Made by a program: the position numbers and the translations under genes | Notes under the pieces: model-generated | Database searches by the model: none | What the model was told of the DNA's origin: nothing | What the model saw: only the letters and a program-made list of their open reading frames with translations | Origin: CAYXDO01 sp964463485 | GTDB lineage: Bacteria; Myxococcota; Kuafuiibacteriia; Kuafuiibacteriales; Kuafuiibacteriaceae | DNA length: 64,000 bases | Assembly (NCBI GenBank): GCA_964463485.1 | Contig: CAYXDO010000031.1 | Location: 1-64,000 of the forward strand | Reading direction: 5' to 3' | Part shown: positions 16,840 to 25,363 of the stretch, piece by piece | Numbering within the stretch: the stretch's first letter is position 1 | How the letters are laid out: every line of letters starts with the position of its first letter

Positions 16840-17496
16840 ATGCTCGACGTCGCGAAACCAGTCGGTGAATTGGTGCTCGAGAGCCCTCAGTGCGCTGACG
16901 TGCTGGCAAAGTACCATATCGATTACTGCTGCCGAGGCCACCTGACGCTCGCCGAGGCCTGCGAGAAAATAGGGCTCGATCCGCAGACGATCGCGACCGA
17001 GCTCCAAGCTGCCATCGATCGCGTCGAACCCAGACCCGTCGACCCCCGAAACCTCACCACTCCAGACCTTCTGCACTACATCCAAGTGACGTATCATGAC
17101 ACCCTTCGGGACGCGCTGCCGCGACTCATGAAGGAGTCTCGAGAGCTCGCAAAGCTTCAGAAGGGCGGCGATCCGCGCTTCGATCAGCTGGACCAGACTA
17201 TCCAAGCGCTCGGAGACCTCCTCCTCCCGCACCTCGGTCGAGAAGAACACGAGCTCTTCCCGCTCGCGGCCGCCGGCAACCTCACCCCGCAGCTGCGTCG
17301 AGAGCTCGCTGCGATGCGCCGGGAGCACGAGGACGTCGGCCGAGTGCTGCGACACCTCACCCGCGTGCGACTTGCGCTCGGACCCGCACCGCTGTCGTCC
17401 CTGTTCGGTCGCCTCGAACAGCTCGAGAGCGACCTCCGCCGACACCTTCACCTCGAGATCCACGCCCTGGCCCCTCGATTCGTGACTCAGGCGTGA
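16840..17496 (+). CDS. Iron-sulfur cluster repair di-iron protein (RIC/YtfE/ScdA family)
   Basis: A 218-residue RIC protein. The N-terminal ScdA_N domain has the conserved DYCCRGH (Cys30-Cys31) and LAEAC. The C-terminal half is a hemerythrin-like four-helix bundle with spaced histidines (YHDTLRDALPRL; LLPHLGREEHELFPL; RREHEDVGRVL; HLHLEIHALAPRF) that bind a non-heme di-iron centre. Family members restore Fe-S clusters damaged by nitric oxide or peroxide in the cytosol. I chose the ATG at 16840, where the conserved domain begins. It stands alone between a divergent protease gene and pckG. The suf operon for new cluster synthesis is 18 kb away in the same window. Confidence 0.9.
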   Translation: MLDVAKPVGELVLESPQCADVLAKYHIDYCCRGHLTLAEACEKIGLDPQTIATELQAAIDRVEPRPVDPRNLTTPDLLHYIQVTYHDTLRDALPRLMKESRELAKLQKGGDPRFDQLDQTIQALGDLLLPHLGREEHELFPLAAAGNLTPQLRRELAAMRREHEDVGRVLRHLTRVRLALGPAPLSSLFGRLEQLESDLRRHLHLEIHALAPRFVTQA

Positions 17497-17618
17497 GAGC
17501 CTAGGCCAAACACGTAAGCCCGATGATCCGGCGGGTGCTCACGAGCAGCGCCGCCGTCTCCCCGAATTCTCGTCTTCGGCCGAGAAATCAGTACCCGATC
17601 CCACCTTTCTCGTGTTTG

Positions 17619-19484
17619 ATGGGCGCGCTCATGGAAGCGCGACCCTCCAACTTCGCAAATCGAAGCAAAAACCAACGCCTGATTCAGTGGGTTGATGAGA
17701 TGGCTCAGCTCACCAAACCGTCGAGCATCTACTGGTGTGATGGCTCGGAGGCTGAATATGACCGCATCTGCGCCGAGCTCACCGCGTCGGGCGCATTCAT
17801 CAAGCTGAACCCCGGCAAGCGCCCGAACAGCTACCTCGCTCGGAGCGACCCGCGCGACGTCGCCCGTGTAGAAGATCGAACGTTCATCTGCTCGGTCAAC
17901 AAGAACGACGCCGGCGCGTCGAACAACTGGGTCGACCCCCGCGAGATGCGCGGCACGCTCAACCGCCTCTATGACGGGTGTATGCGCGGCCGAACGATGT
18001 ACGTGATCCCTTTTTCGATGGGGCCCCTCGGATCGAAGATCGCGCACCTGGGTGTGCAGATCTCGGACTCCGCGTACGTGGTCGCGAACATGAGAATCAT
18101 GACGCGGATGGGCCAAGGCGCGCTCGACGTCCTGGGTGAGTTTGGTGCGTTCGTACCCGCCATGCACTCGGTCGGTCGACCCCTGGCCCCCGGCGACAAG
18201 GACGTCGCGTGGCCCTGCAACCCCGAGAACGTTTACATCGTGCACTTCCCCGAGGAGCGTTCCATCTGGTCGTACGGCTCGGGCTACGGCGGCAACGCGC
18301 TCCTCGGAAAGAAGTGCTTTGCCCTTCGAATCGCCAGTGTCATGGGGCGCGACGAGGGATGGCTCGCGGAGCACATGCTGATCCTCGGCGCGAAGTCTCC
18401 CGAAGGTGAGAAGACGTACATCGGCGCGGCGTTCCCGAGCGCCTGCGGCAAGACCAACTTCGCCATGATGGTGCCGCCAAATGGCTTCGAAGGCTGGGAG
18501 ATCTCGACGGTCGGAGACGACATCGCCTGGATCAAGCCGGGCAAAGACGGTCGCCTGTACGCGATCAACCCGGAGGCCGGCTTCTTCGGCGTCGCTCCCG
18601 GGACCTCGATGAAGACCAACCCGAACGCGATGAAGACGCTTGGTGGCAATTGCATCTTCACGAATGTCGCACTCACGGACGACGGCGACGTCTGGTGGGA
18701 GGGCATGACCGAGGAGCCGCCCAAGCACCTCATCGACTGGCAGGGTCGAGACTGGACGCCAGACTCCAAGACGACCGCAGCTCACCCGAACTCTCGCTTC
18801 ACCGCCCCAGCTAGGCAGTGTCCGTCGATCGACCCGGCCTGGGAAGATCCGGCCGGCGTCCCCATCGCAGCGTTCATCTTCGGCGGGCGCATGTCGAAGA
18901 ACATGCCGCTCGTGTACCAGGCCTTCAACTGGGCGCACGGCGTGTACACGGCCGCCACCATGGGTTCCGAAAAGACCGCCGCCGCTGCCGGCCAGGCCGA
19001 CGTCCGCCGCGATCCGATGGCCATGCTCCCCTTCTGCGGCTACAACATGGCCGACTACTTCACTCACTGGCTGAGTATGGGTCGCACGATCCCGAACCCA
19101 CCTCGCATCTTCCGAGTGAATTGGTTCCGCCGAGACGCCAACGGCAAATTCATGTGGCCCGGTTTCGGGGAGAACATGCGGGTCCTCGCTTGGATCCTCG
19201 ACCGAGTCCACGGTAGAGGCTTCGCCGTGGAGAGCCCCTTCGGTTGGATGCCCCGCCACGACGATCTCGTCTGGAAAGGCCTCGACTACCCCGCCGAGCG
19301 ATTCTACGAACTGATGAGAATCGACCGCGAGACCGGTACCGCCGAAGCCAACGACCACCAGGAGCTCTTCGATAAGTTCTTCGACCGCCTGCCGAAGGAA
19401 TTCATTTACGAGCGCGAGATGCTCAAGTCACGACTCTGGCGATCGCCCAAGGTCTGGGAGCTCGCGCGCGGCGAGCTGTTCTAG
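17619..19484 (+). CDS. pckG: Phosphoenolpyruvate carboxykinase (GTP)
   Basis: A 621-residue GTP-dependent PEP carboxykinase, which interconverts oxaloacetate plus GTP with phosphoenolpyruvate, CO2 and GDP at the entry to gluconeogenesis. The kinase-1a loop FPSACGKTNFAMM holds the reactive Cys at residue 276. The substrate and metal regions YIVHFPEERSIWSYGSGYGG, cut here to YIVHFPEERSIWSYGSG, and IAWIKPGKDGRLYAINPE, cut to IAWIKPGKDGRLYAIN, are both typical. Length matches the GTP class (about 600) and not the ATP class. Three starts are possible (ATG 17619, ATG 17631 and an upstream extension to 17523). I chose 17619 without strong ribosome-site evidence. Confidence 0.96.
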   Translation: MGALMEARPSNFANRSKNQRLIQWVDEMAQLTKPSSIYWCDGSEAEYDRICAELTASGAFIKLNPGKRPNSYLARSDPRDVARVEDRTFICSVNKNDAGASNNWVDPREMRGTLNRLYDGCMRGRTMYVIPFSMGPLGSKIAHLGVQISDSAYVVANMRIMTRMGQGALDVLGEFGAFVPAMHSVGRPLAPGDKDVAWPCNPENVYIVHFPEERSIWSYGSGYGGNALLGKKCFALRIASVMGRDEGWLAEHMLILGAKSPEGEKTYIGAAFPSACGKTNFAMMVPPNGFEGWEISTVGDDIAWIKPGKDGRLYAINPEAGFFGVAPGTSMKTNPNAMKTLGGNCIFTNVALTDDGDVWWEGMTEEPPKHLIDWQGRDWTPDSKTTAAHPNSRFTAPARQCPSIDPAWEDPAGVPIAAFIFGGRMSKNMPLVYQAFNWAHGVYTAATMGSEKTAAAAGQADVRRDPMAMLPFCGYNMADYFTHWLSMGRTIPNPPRIFRVNWFRRDANGKFMWPGFGENMRVLAWILDRVHGRGFAVESPFGWMPRHDDLVWKGLDYPAERFYELMRIDRETGTAEANDHQELFDKFFDRLPKEFIYEREMLKSRLWRSPKVWELARGELF

Positions 19485-19510
19485 CTCTAGCCTAGCCTAA
19501 TCCTGCCTCC

Positions 19511-19861
19511 ATGATCGCAAAGGCCAGCGTCGCATTGAATGAGCTTTCCGCGAAGCCCGAAGCCCAAGAAATCGCGAAACGGCGCGAGCTCGCGCTCTGG
19601 ACCTATCAGTACGAGATGAACGCGGCGCGGGAGGAAGGCAAGGCGGAAGGAGAGAAGGAAGGAAAGAAGGAAGGAAAGAAGGAAGGAAAGAAGGAAGGAA
19701 AGGCAGAGGTACTCCTCAATCTTCTGCTCGCAAAGGGCATCTCGCCTTCCCCCGGAGATGAAGAGCGCATTCGAACCGCATCCGGAGACGAGCTCGATGC
19801 GTGGATCCTGCGCGTCCTCGACGCCCGCACGATCGAAGAAGTCTTAGGTCAAGCTCGATGA
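19511..19861 (+). pseudogene. C-terminal remnant of a PD-(D/E)XK nuclease/transposase-like protein
   Basis: A 116-residue frame that looks like only the end of a Rpn/PD-(D/E)XK-nuclease family transposase-like protein. It keeps the helical stretch that normally precedes the tail (ALNELSAKPEAQEIAKRRE), a run of EGKKEGKKEGKKEGK repeats with a matching 12-bp DNA repeat, and a short C-terminal helix pair. The nuclease core that should lie upstream is absent: an in-frame stop is only 16 bp before the ATG and pckG ends 26 bp before it. I see no ribosome-binding site. It could still be expressed as a short coiled-coil protein. The truncation is inferred from resemblance, not from an alignment. Confidence 0.55.
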
Positions 19862-19872
19862 GCAGGCCGCGG

Positions 19873-20793
19873 TCACTCGATGTCCACGTTCGGCACCCTG
19901 AAGGCCGATCGATCCTCGAGGAACCAACTCACCAAGCACTCAGCCACGACCTCGGGCCGATCATGGTGGACGTTATGCCCGACACCGGCGATTCGTCCAA
20001 CGCGCACGTTCCTGAGCGCGGCGTGTCTCTCGGCCAAATCAGGTAGGACGAACTGACTGTCGGCGCCTGCGAGCGACAGCACCGGCGCGGTGATTCGACG
20101 GAGGTACGACGTGAACTCGTCCGCCCTAAAAGGCCGCGACGACGGAGCTCGGTGGAGCGGATCGTATCTCCAGACTCTGCCACCGTCGACCTCCTCGGTC
20201 GCGTCCTCGGCGAGTTGCATCGCGGTTCCCAGCGAAAGCCTCGGGTTGAGTCCGCGCATTCGCTCGGCGGCGTCCGCCACGTCCTTCATGGGCCTGCGCC
20301 CGCGCCGCCGGACCTCGATGCTCCCGTCGGCCCACTCTCGACCCAAGGACATGACATAACGGAGCAACCTGTCGGGCGCGGTCTCCGCGTCCTCCGCGGG
20401 CGGCCCAACGCCCTCCAGCAGGACCATGGCCTCGACTCGGTCCTCGAGCAGCGCCGCCAACCCGCAGGCCGCCGACCCACCCATCGAGTGCCCGAGCAGC
20501 CGAAGTCGGTCGAGCTTCATCCCGTCGATCACCGCGAATAGGTCGGCGTAGTAATCGTAAAAATGATAGGCGCCTCCTGCGCCCACCCATCCCGAATGGC
20601 CGTGCCCCCGAAAGTCCGGCGCGACGATTTTGAGTCGCCCGTGCAAAGCCGCTGAGATTCCCCGGAACGACAAGCCATGGTCCATGAATCCATGAAGCGC
20701 AAGGACGGGCGGCGCCGATGGGTCACCTAGCTCATGCACCGCGATCCGAAGGCCGCGAACGTCGAAGAACTTCGTTTCGAGGGGAATACTCAT
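19873..20793 (-). CDS. Alpha/beta hydrolase
   Basis: A 306-residue alpha/beta-hydrolase fold protein. It shows the oxyanion region LALHGFMDHG, the early DFRGHGHSGW, and the nucleophile elbow GHSMGG with Ser as nucleophile. The catalytic Asp is probable in LSLAGADSQFVLP, and the His in IAGVGHNVHHDRPE. No signal peptide is present, so it is cytosolic. The start ATG at 20793 overlaps the stop of the enoyl-CoA hydratase-like gene by 4 bp, which suggests a shared role, for example hydrolysis of an ester or thioester in acyl degradation. The substrate cannot be told from the sequence. Confidence 0.88.
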   Translation of the reverse strand: MSIPLETKFFDVRGLRIAVHELGDPSAPPVLALHGFMDHGLSFRGISAALHGRLKIVAPDFRGHGHSGWVGAGGAYHFYDYYADLFAVIDGMKLDRLRLLGHSMGGSAACGLAALLEDRVEAMVLLEGVGPPAEDAETAPDRLLRYVMSLGREWADGSIEVRRRGRRPMKDVADAAERMRGLNPRLSLGTAMQLAEDATEEVDGGRVWRYDPLHRAPSSRPFRADEFTSYLRRITAPVLSLAGADSQFVLPDLAERHAALRNVRVGRIAGVGHNVHHDRPEVVAECLVSWFLEDRSAFRVPNVDIE

Positions 20794-21569
20794 TTGCCCT
20801 TCCACACGGGATCGCGCTTCTCGAAGAACGCCGAGATTCCTTCCACAGCGTCCTCCATGCTCGAATTCACCGTGAGTAGTCCCTGCAGGTAAGCAAACGC
20901 TCCGCCGAGCGGCATGCCCGCCTGATTGTTCAGCGCTCTGCGCCCGAGGCCGAGCACCGCCGGTGAGTGTCGCGTGATCTTCGTAACCCAGGTCTCGACC
21001 ACCGCGTCGAACTCGGCCGCGGGCACGGTGCGGTTCACGACGTTCCAAGTCGCGGCATCCTCGGAGCTGAATAGCTCCCCGATCAGCATGATCTCCATGG
21101 CTCGCCGGCGCGGAACGCTTCTCAGAATCAACGCGGAGATCATGTAAGGGAACAAGCCCCGTGCGATCTCGGGCGTACCCATCTGCACGCCGGATTTGGC
21201 GACGGCCAGGTCACAAGCCATCATCAGCCCGAAGCCGCCAGCGATGGCGTGTCCGTTGACGGCAGCAAGGATCGGCTTCTGGAGCGACTCCATGCGTAAG
21301 AACAACCTGGGGAAGAGCGACTGCGCCTCGAAGCGCGAGTATAGGGAGCCATCACCGGCCATCCCTCCCAGGTCGGCGCCGGCGCAAAACGCCTTATCCC
21401 CTGCGCCGGTCAAGACGACACAGGCGACGTCGCCATCGGAGTCGGCCGCGGCCATGGCCGCCTCCAACTCAGCCAGCATCACGGGTGTCAGAGAGTTCCG
21501 CTTGTCGGGTCGGTTGAGCGTGATTCGACAGGCGTGGGCCTTCTTCTCGACCAGGAGTGTTTCGTACAC
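20790..21569 (-). CDS. Enoyl-CoA hydratase/isomerase family protein
   Basis: A 259-residue crotonase-fold protein. It has the N-terminal LNRPDKRNSL, the CoA-binding/oxyanion region DKAFCAGADL, and the second oxyanion strand AVNGHAIAGGFGLMMACDLA. The family reactions are hydration, isomerisation or hydrolysis of acyl-CoA thioesters. One position that is Glu in true hydratases reads GTPEIARGLFPYM, so the exact chemistry is open. I chose the GTG at 21569. The frame is also open upstream into the tandem repeat and the N gap, but that extension would be made of translated repeat. The gene is followed directly by the alpha/beta hydrolase with a 4-bp overlap. Confidence 0.88.
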   Translation of the reverse strand: MYETLLVEKKAHACRITLNRPDKRNSLTPVMLAELEAAMAAADSDGDVACVVLTGAGDKAFCAGADLGGMAGDGSLYSRFEAQSLFPRLFLRMESLQKPILAAVNGHAIAGGFGLMMACDLAVAKSGVQMGTPEIARGLFPYMISALILRSVPRRRAMEIMLIGELFSSEDAATWNVVNRTVPAAEFDAVVETWVTKITRHSPAVLGLGRRALNNQAGMPLGGAFAYLQGLLTVNSSMEDAVEGISAFFEKRDPVWKGK

Positions 21570-21600
21570 GCTCGGGCCGTACGGCTTCTTGGCCCGGAGG

Positions 21601-21808
21601 TCAACCGCGGCGAGCGCAGCNNNNNNNNNNNNNNNNNNNNNNNNNNNNNNNNNNNNNNNNNNNNNNNNNNNNNNNNNNNNNNNNNNNNNNNNNNNNNNNN
21701 NNNNNNNNNNNNNNNNNNNNGAGCCTGCGCCGATCAACCGCGGCGAGCGCAGCGAGCCTGCGCCGATCAACCGCGGCGAGCGCAGCGAGCCTGCGCCGAT
21801 CAACCGCG
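21601..21808. repeat. 33-bp tandem repeat interrupted by an assembly gap (100 N)
   Basis: Two full units of 33 bp lie at 21721-21753 and 21754-21786. They are followed by a 22-bp partial unit, and a partial unit (21601-21620) lies on the left of 100 N at 21621-21720. The unit starts GAGCCTGCGCCGATCAACC and ends GGCGAGCGCAGC. The gap therefore sits inside the array and its true length is unknown, since exactly 100 N is a usual placeholder. The 230 bp between the hydratase-like gene and the LptD-like gene hold only this array. The unit has no stop in several frames, which produces false reading frames through the gap. Confidence 0.9.
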
Positions 21809-24220
21809 CACCTCGCCGAGCCGAGCGAGCTCGAGGAAGAAGGAGAAGTCCGGACCCTCGCGATCCCGCGCTAAGTCGATACTCACCCCGAGCTCCGCGC
21901 AGTCACACGGAGGTACCAAGCTGAGGCTTCCGACGACATTGCGAACCTTCGGGCCGAGCAAGTCCTCCAGGCCGGTCGGCGGATTCGACGGGACCGCGTC
22001 GAAATCGAAGATCGCTGAGGCGGACAGACCAAGCCAGGGCCAAGGTTTGATGACCAGCCCGGCGGTCGCCCCAAAGCCCGGTGACCACCGCTCGAGATCG
22101 AGCCGCCCCGAAACAACCTCGCGGGAGAACTCAGCCGGGTTCACGTAGTCGGCCCGTAGGGTCGAAGACGGCGCGACCTCCTCCGGCGCGATCCGATCGC
22201 TCGCCGGCAGCGCGGAGGTCCGCTTGGAGATCGACGCAGCGATCCCCAGCTTCGGCCCGAGGCGAAGCTCCGCGGACGCGTCCAAAAGCTCGAGTGAGGC
22301 GTCCGACAGCCCAAGCCCCAGCCTCCCCGTCAAACCCAGGCTCGCACTCCCGAGTGACAACCGCGACGCCGCTCTGACCATGAGCGGCCCAGACCCGAGC
22401 CCACGATTCCCCGAGAGCCCGAAGTCTCGTGTGTACTCAGCGCCCAGGTACCAAGCTCGGCGACCACGATCGTCGAGGAGATCGGTCTCGACTCGGAGCG
22501 CGAGCTGATGGACCTCGGCGAGCAAGTCGACCTCGTCCTCACGATCGAAGGTCTCCGACGCTTTGCAGCGCTCCGTTCCTTCGACGTGAGTACAGTCGGA
22601 TGGGTTTGGGCCTCCCGCGACGTAGGGCGAGATGACGTGATCGATCGCGAACCGAATCCTGTGGATTCGCTCTGAACCGCCGTCGAGGAGCTCGGTAGAT
22701 GCGACATTCCGAACGATCACGCCGACCCTGCTCTGGTCCTTCGCCTGGCGCTCGAGCCGACCGCTCCAGCCAGTGAGCCTCAACGCCGCGCCCGGTTCGA
22801 TCGCGAGCACACCGAACAAACTCATAGGAACCGACAGACTCGGGCGGAAATCGGCCCGGATGTATCGAGGCGCCCCAGGAGCAGGCGCGACGAACCCGGA
22901 CACACTCAGCTTCGCCTCTCCGAGCAGAGAGATTGCGCTCGTCGAGCCAGGCCAGGCGGTCAGTGAATAGGGTAAGGCATCGACGCGAAGCTCCAGCAGC
23001 CGCTGAGTTGCGTCGCCGGGGCCAGGGCGCCGAGCCGACAGGATGGGGACCTCACGGAGCTCCTCACCGGGCGCGAGCGGCGTCCGAAAGGCGCGGAGAT
23101 CCTCTACGAGGCTCAGGCCCAGCGCGACTCTCACTCGTCCCGGAATCACGTAGCTCGCCCGCGAAAGACTCTCGTCGACCTGGCGGGTCGTGTAGCCGTC
23201 GGCGAGCTCGCTCAGCCACGCCGCGTCGCCGGCCAGGCCGAGCTCGAGACCGAGATGGCCTCCAAAAACGCTCGTCTCCGCTCCACCCGAGAGAAAGAAC
23301 CTCGGGAGGACCGACTCGCGGGCCCTGGTCCACCCATCCCCTTGCCTCAGGCCTTCGTCGAGCAACACACTCAGTCGCAGCGCTGACACGCGGCTAGCCT
23401 CGTCGGCCCAGCGCACTTCGGTCTCGATCGACAAGCCGCGCGAGAACAAGAACCCGGGCTCCAAAGTCAGATCGGCGCTTCGACCCAGGACAAGATAGGC
23501 GGGCTCATGCAACGCCAACCCGGTCGCTGATCCACCGTGAACTCTCGGCGCCAGAAGGCCGCTCCGGCGGTCCCCAATCGGTACGTAAAACGCGGGTAGG
23601 GCGAACACAGGGACGTCGTAGACGTAGAAGATCGGCCAACTCAGCAGCACTCCAGAGTCCAGGTTCACGTCCGCCGACGCCGAGCCGATGCTCCAAAGCG
23701 GCGTAGCACTTACAGACTCACCGGGTCGCGAACAGTCACAGGGTGTGAACGAAAATCCACCGTCGATCTCGAGCTCCCTTGGCGCCGTCCTCTCGATCCG
23801 CGGAGCGGACAGCGTCAGCTCGGCTCGGCCGTCGCTTCCGCGCACCTCGATCGTCGCGGACTCCAGAGCTCCAAGCAGCTCGGGAAAGGAGAGCTCCACC
23901 CGTCCGCAGGTCGCAACCGCCCTCCCCTCCCGGATGCGAATGTCTTCGCCCGAGCTCGGGCCCGCCCCGGACGGATCCGACGAGCTCTCCGAGAGCCGCT
24001 CGACGAGCACGCGATTTCGCTTTCGGTCTATCGTCATCGAGCCCGCGGTGAGCTCCAAGTCGCCCCTTCGGAGCCGGACGTGACCGAGGGCTCGCACGAA
24101 GCGCTCGTCCGCGATCATACGGTCGGCAGTAAGTACGAACGGCACGCTCCCGAGCGCTCGACTGACGGCGTCGGTGGACGTGTTCGTCGCTGCCAGCGCG
24201 AGGAGAAGAATCGAAATCAA
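21800..24220 (-). CDS. lptD: LptD-like LPS-assembly outer-membrane protein
   Basis: An 806-residue envelope protein. Residues 25-150 form an OstA/LptA-like beta-jellyroll (PFVLTADRMIADERFVRALG; LTAGSMTIDRKRNRVLVE). Next comes the LptD linker with CDCSRPGESVSATPLW and the signature PIFYVYDVPVFALPAFYVP, followed by IGDRRSGLLAP. About 500 residues of amphipathic strands make the barrel. LptD inserts lipopolysaccharide into the outer leaflet. The disulfide-forming cysteine pattern of E. coli LptD is not clearly kept. The start is TTG at 24220, 2 bp after the stop of the AMIN gene. The C-terminus ends in the tandem repeat zone. It may be a second LptD-like copy, which cannot be judged from one window. 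Confidence 0.72.
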   Translation of the reverse strand: MISILLLALAATNTSTDAVSRALGSVPFVLTADRMIADERFVRALGHVRLRRGDLELTAGSMTIDRKRNRVLVERLSESSSDPSGAGPSSGEDIRIREGRAVATCGRVELSFPELLGALESATIEVRGSDGRAELTLSAPRIERTAPRELEIDGGFSFTPCDCSRPGESVSATPLWSIGSASADVNLDSGVLLSWPIFYVYDVPVFALPAFYVPIGDRRSGLLAPRVHGGSATGLALHEPAYLVLGRSADLTLEPGFLFSRGLSIETEVRWADEASRVSALRLSVLLDEGLRQGDGWTRARESVLPRFFLSGGAETSVFGGHLGLELGLAGDAAWLSELADGYTTRQVDESLSRASYVIPGRVRVALGLSLVEDLRAFRTPLAPGEELREVPILSARRPGPGDATQRLLELRVDALPYSLTAWPGSTSAISLLGEAKLSVSGFVAPAPGAPRYIRADFRPSLSVPMSLFGVLAIEPGAALRLTGWSGRLERQAKDQSRVGVIVRNVASTELLDGGSERIHRIRFAIDHVISPYVAGGPNPSDCTHVEGTERCKASETFDREDEVDLLAEVHQLALRVETDLLDDRGRRAWYLGAEYTRDFGLSGNRGLGSGPLMVRAASRLSLGSASLGLTGRLGLGLSDASLELLDASAELRLGPKLGIAASISKRTSALPASDRIAPEEVAPSSTLRADYVNPAEFSREVVSGRLDLERWSPGFGATAGLVIKPWPWLGLSASAIFDFDAVPSNPPTGLEDLLGPKVRNVVGSLSLVPPCDCAELGVSIDLARDREGPDFSFFLELARLGEVRG

Positions 24221-24222
24221 AC

Positions 24223-25287
24223 TCAGGGATTCGGGAAGCTGATTGCGATGGTGGTGCCAATCCGATCCACGCGAGGCTCGACCTCGTCACGCAGATCGAT
24301 CTCGATGCGAGTACCGGCTCCCGAAGGCACAGCCTGCACACGAGTCACGTGGCTCGGAAAAAACGAAGTGTCGAGCTCCCTCTCGTTGTTGCGAACGTTC
24401 ACTCGAGTCTTCGGCAGCTCGATGAGCACTCGCTGACCGGCGCGCTGGATTTTGTATTCAGCCTTGGAATCGAGCCGAACGAAGACCTCGGACTCGGCCG
24501 CCTTCTGCCGAAAACCGATATAAGTCAGCGTGTGATTTCCGGGGTCGAAGTCCCTCTTCTCGGCTGGAGGTGACCACTTGGCGATGGTCTTTCGGTCCTC
24601 GGGCTCGGGCGGCACCACGACCTCGTCCTTGGGTTTCGGAGGCAGGCTCACGGTCGCGACGGGAGAAGGTGGGGGCGACGGGGGCGGTGGGGGCGGAGCC
24701 ACTGCCACTACGGGAGGCTCCGGGCCCTCGTCGAGCTTCGGAGCCACACGCGCGATGGGCGGCGGCGGTACGTCCGTCCGCTCGGTAAGTGGGCCTTCCG
24801 AAGGCTCGGAGACCGCGACCCTGGCAGACTCTGACTTCGTCGCCGCCTTCTCCTTCTTCTCGTCCTTCTTCACGGGCTCGACCGGGACTTCGACCCTCAC
24901 CAGGCGCACGATCACCGAATTTCCGGACATCTCGAATCGAAAGGTCGTCGGCTTGCGAAGCTCGATCGTGACCCTCACGACGGTCTCCGAGTCTTCCTCG
25001 ATCTCCGTCGCGACCACACTCCTAATCATACCCTGCGGATACTCGACTCTCCGCGTGGGCAAGTCGACCACCGAGCCCGACAAATCGACGACGACCCGAT
25101 CGGGGTTCTTTTCCGTGAACCCGGTGAAATCAGGCGCCTTGGTACCAGCGAGCTTGACCAGGACTTCCTTCGCGAGAGTCTCCACCGAGATCGCGGACAA
25201 CTTCGAGGGCTCGTCCGCAAAGGTCGCGCTGCTGGTCCACGTCAGGAGCAAGAGCGCTGCCACCTGGAGGACTCGTCGATCGATCAC
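24223..25287 (-). CDS. Secreted protein with two AMIN-like domains
   Basis: A 354-residue exported protein with a signal peptide ending SSATFA. Residues 30-130 are an AMIN-type beta domain (LSAISVETLAKEVLVKLAG; DRVVVDLSGSVVDLP; QGMIRSVVATEI). A central Lys/Glu and Pro-rich linker includes a run of eight prolines and serines and would span periplasm or cell wall. Residues 255-354 are a second similar domain (LTYIGFRQKAAESEVFVRLD; RVLIELPKTRV). AMIN domains direct proteins to septal or polar periplasmic sites and occur at the N-terminus of secretins and amidases, but no such catalytic domain is present here. The start is GTG at 25287. It is coupled to the LptD-like gene. Confidence 0.82.
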   Translation of the reverse strand: MIDRRVLQVAALLLLTWTSSATFADEPSKLSAISVETLAKEVLVKLAGTKAPDFTGFTEKNPDRVVVDLSGSVVDLPTRRVEYPQGMIRSVVATEIEEDSETVVRVTIELRKPTTFRFEMSGNSVIVRLVRVEVPVEPVKKDEKKEKAATKSESARVAVSEPSEGPLTERTDVPPPPIARVAPKLDEGPEPPVVAVAPPPPPPSPPPSPVATVSLPPKPKDEVVVPPEPEDRKTIAKWSPPAEKRDFDPGNHTLTYIGFRQKAAESEVFVRLDSKAEYKIQRAGQRVLIELPKTRVNVRNNERELDTSFFPSHVTRVQAVPSGAGTRIEIDLRDEVEPRVDRIGTTIAISFPNP

Positions 25288-25363
25288 ACTCGACGCTTAT
25301 CGGAGCCGATCTGGTTCGGCAAGCGCGGCGTCGGAAGAGCCCGGCGTCATTCGGCCGCAACGA

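Noticed and set aside
17487..19358. 623-residue minus-strand open frame across pckG
   Set aside because: It lies fully antisense to a textbook pckG and its translation is His/Arg/Val-rich with no family pattern. High GC keeps stop codons rare.
20790..21803. Extended version of the hydratase-like gene running through the N gap
   Set aside because: The extension would be translated 33-bp repeat (IGAGSLRSPR units) plus unknown bases. The GTG at 21569 gives a normal family length.
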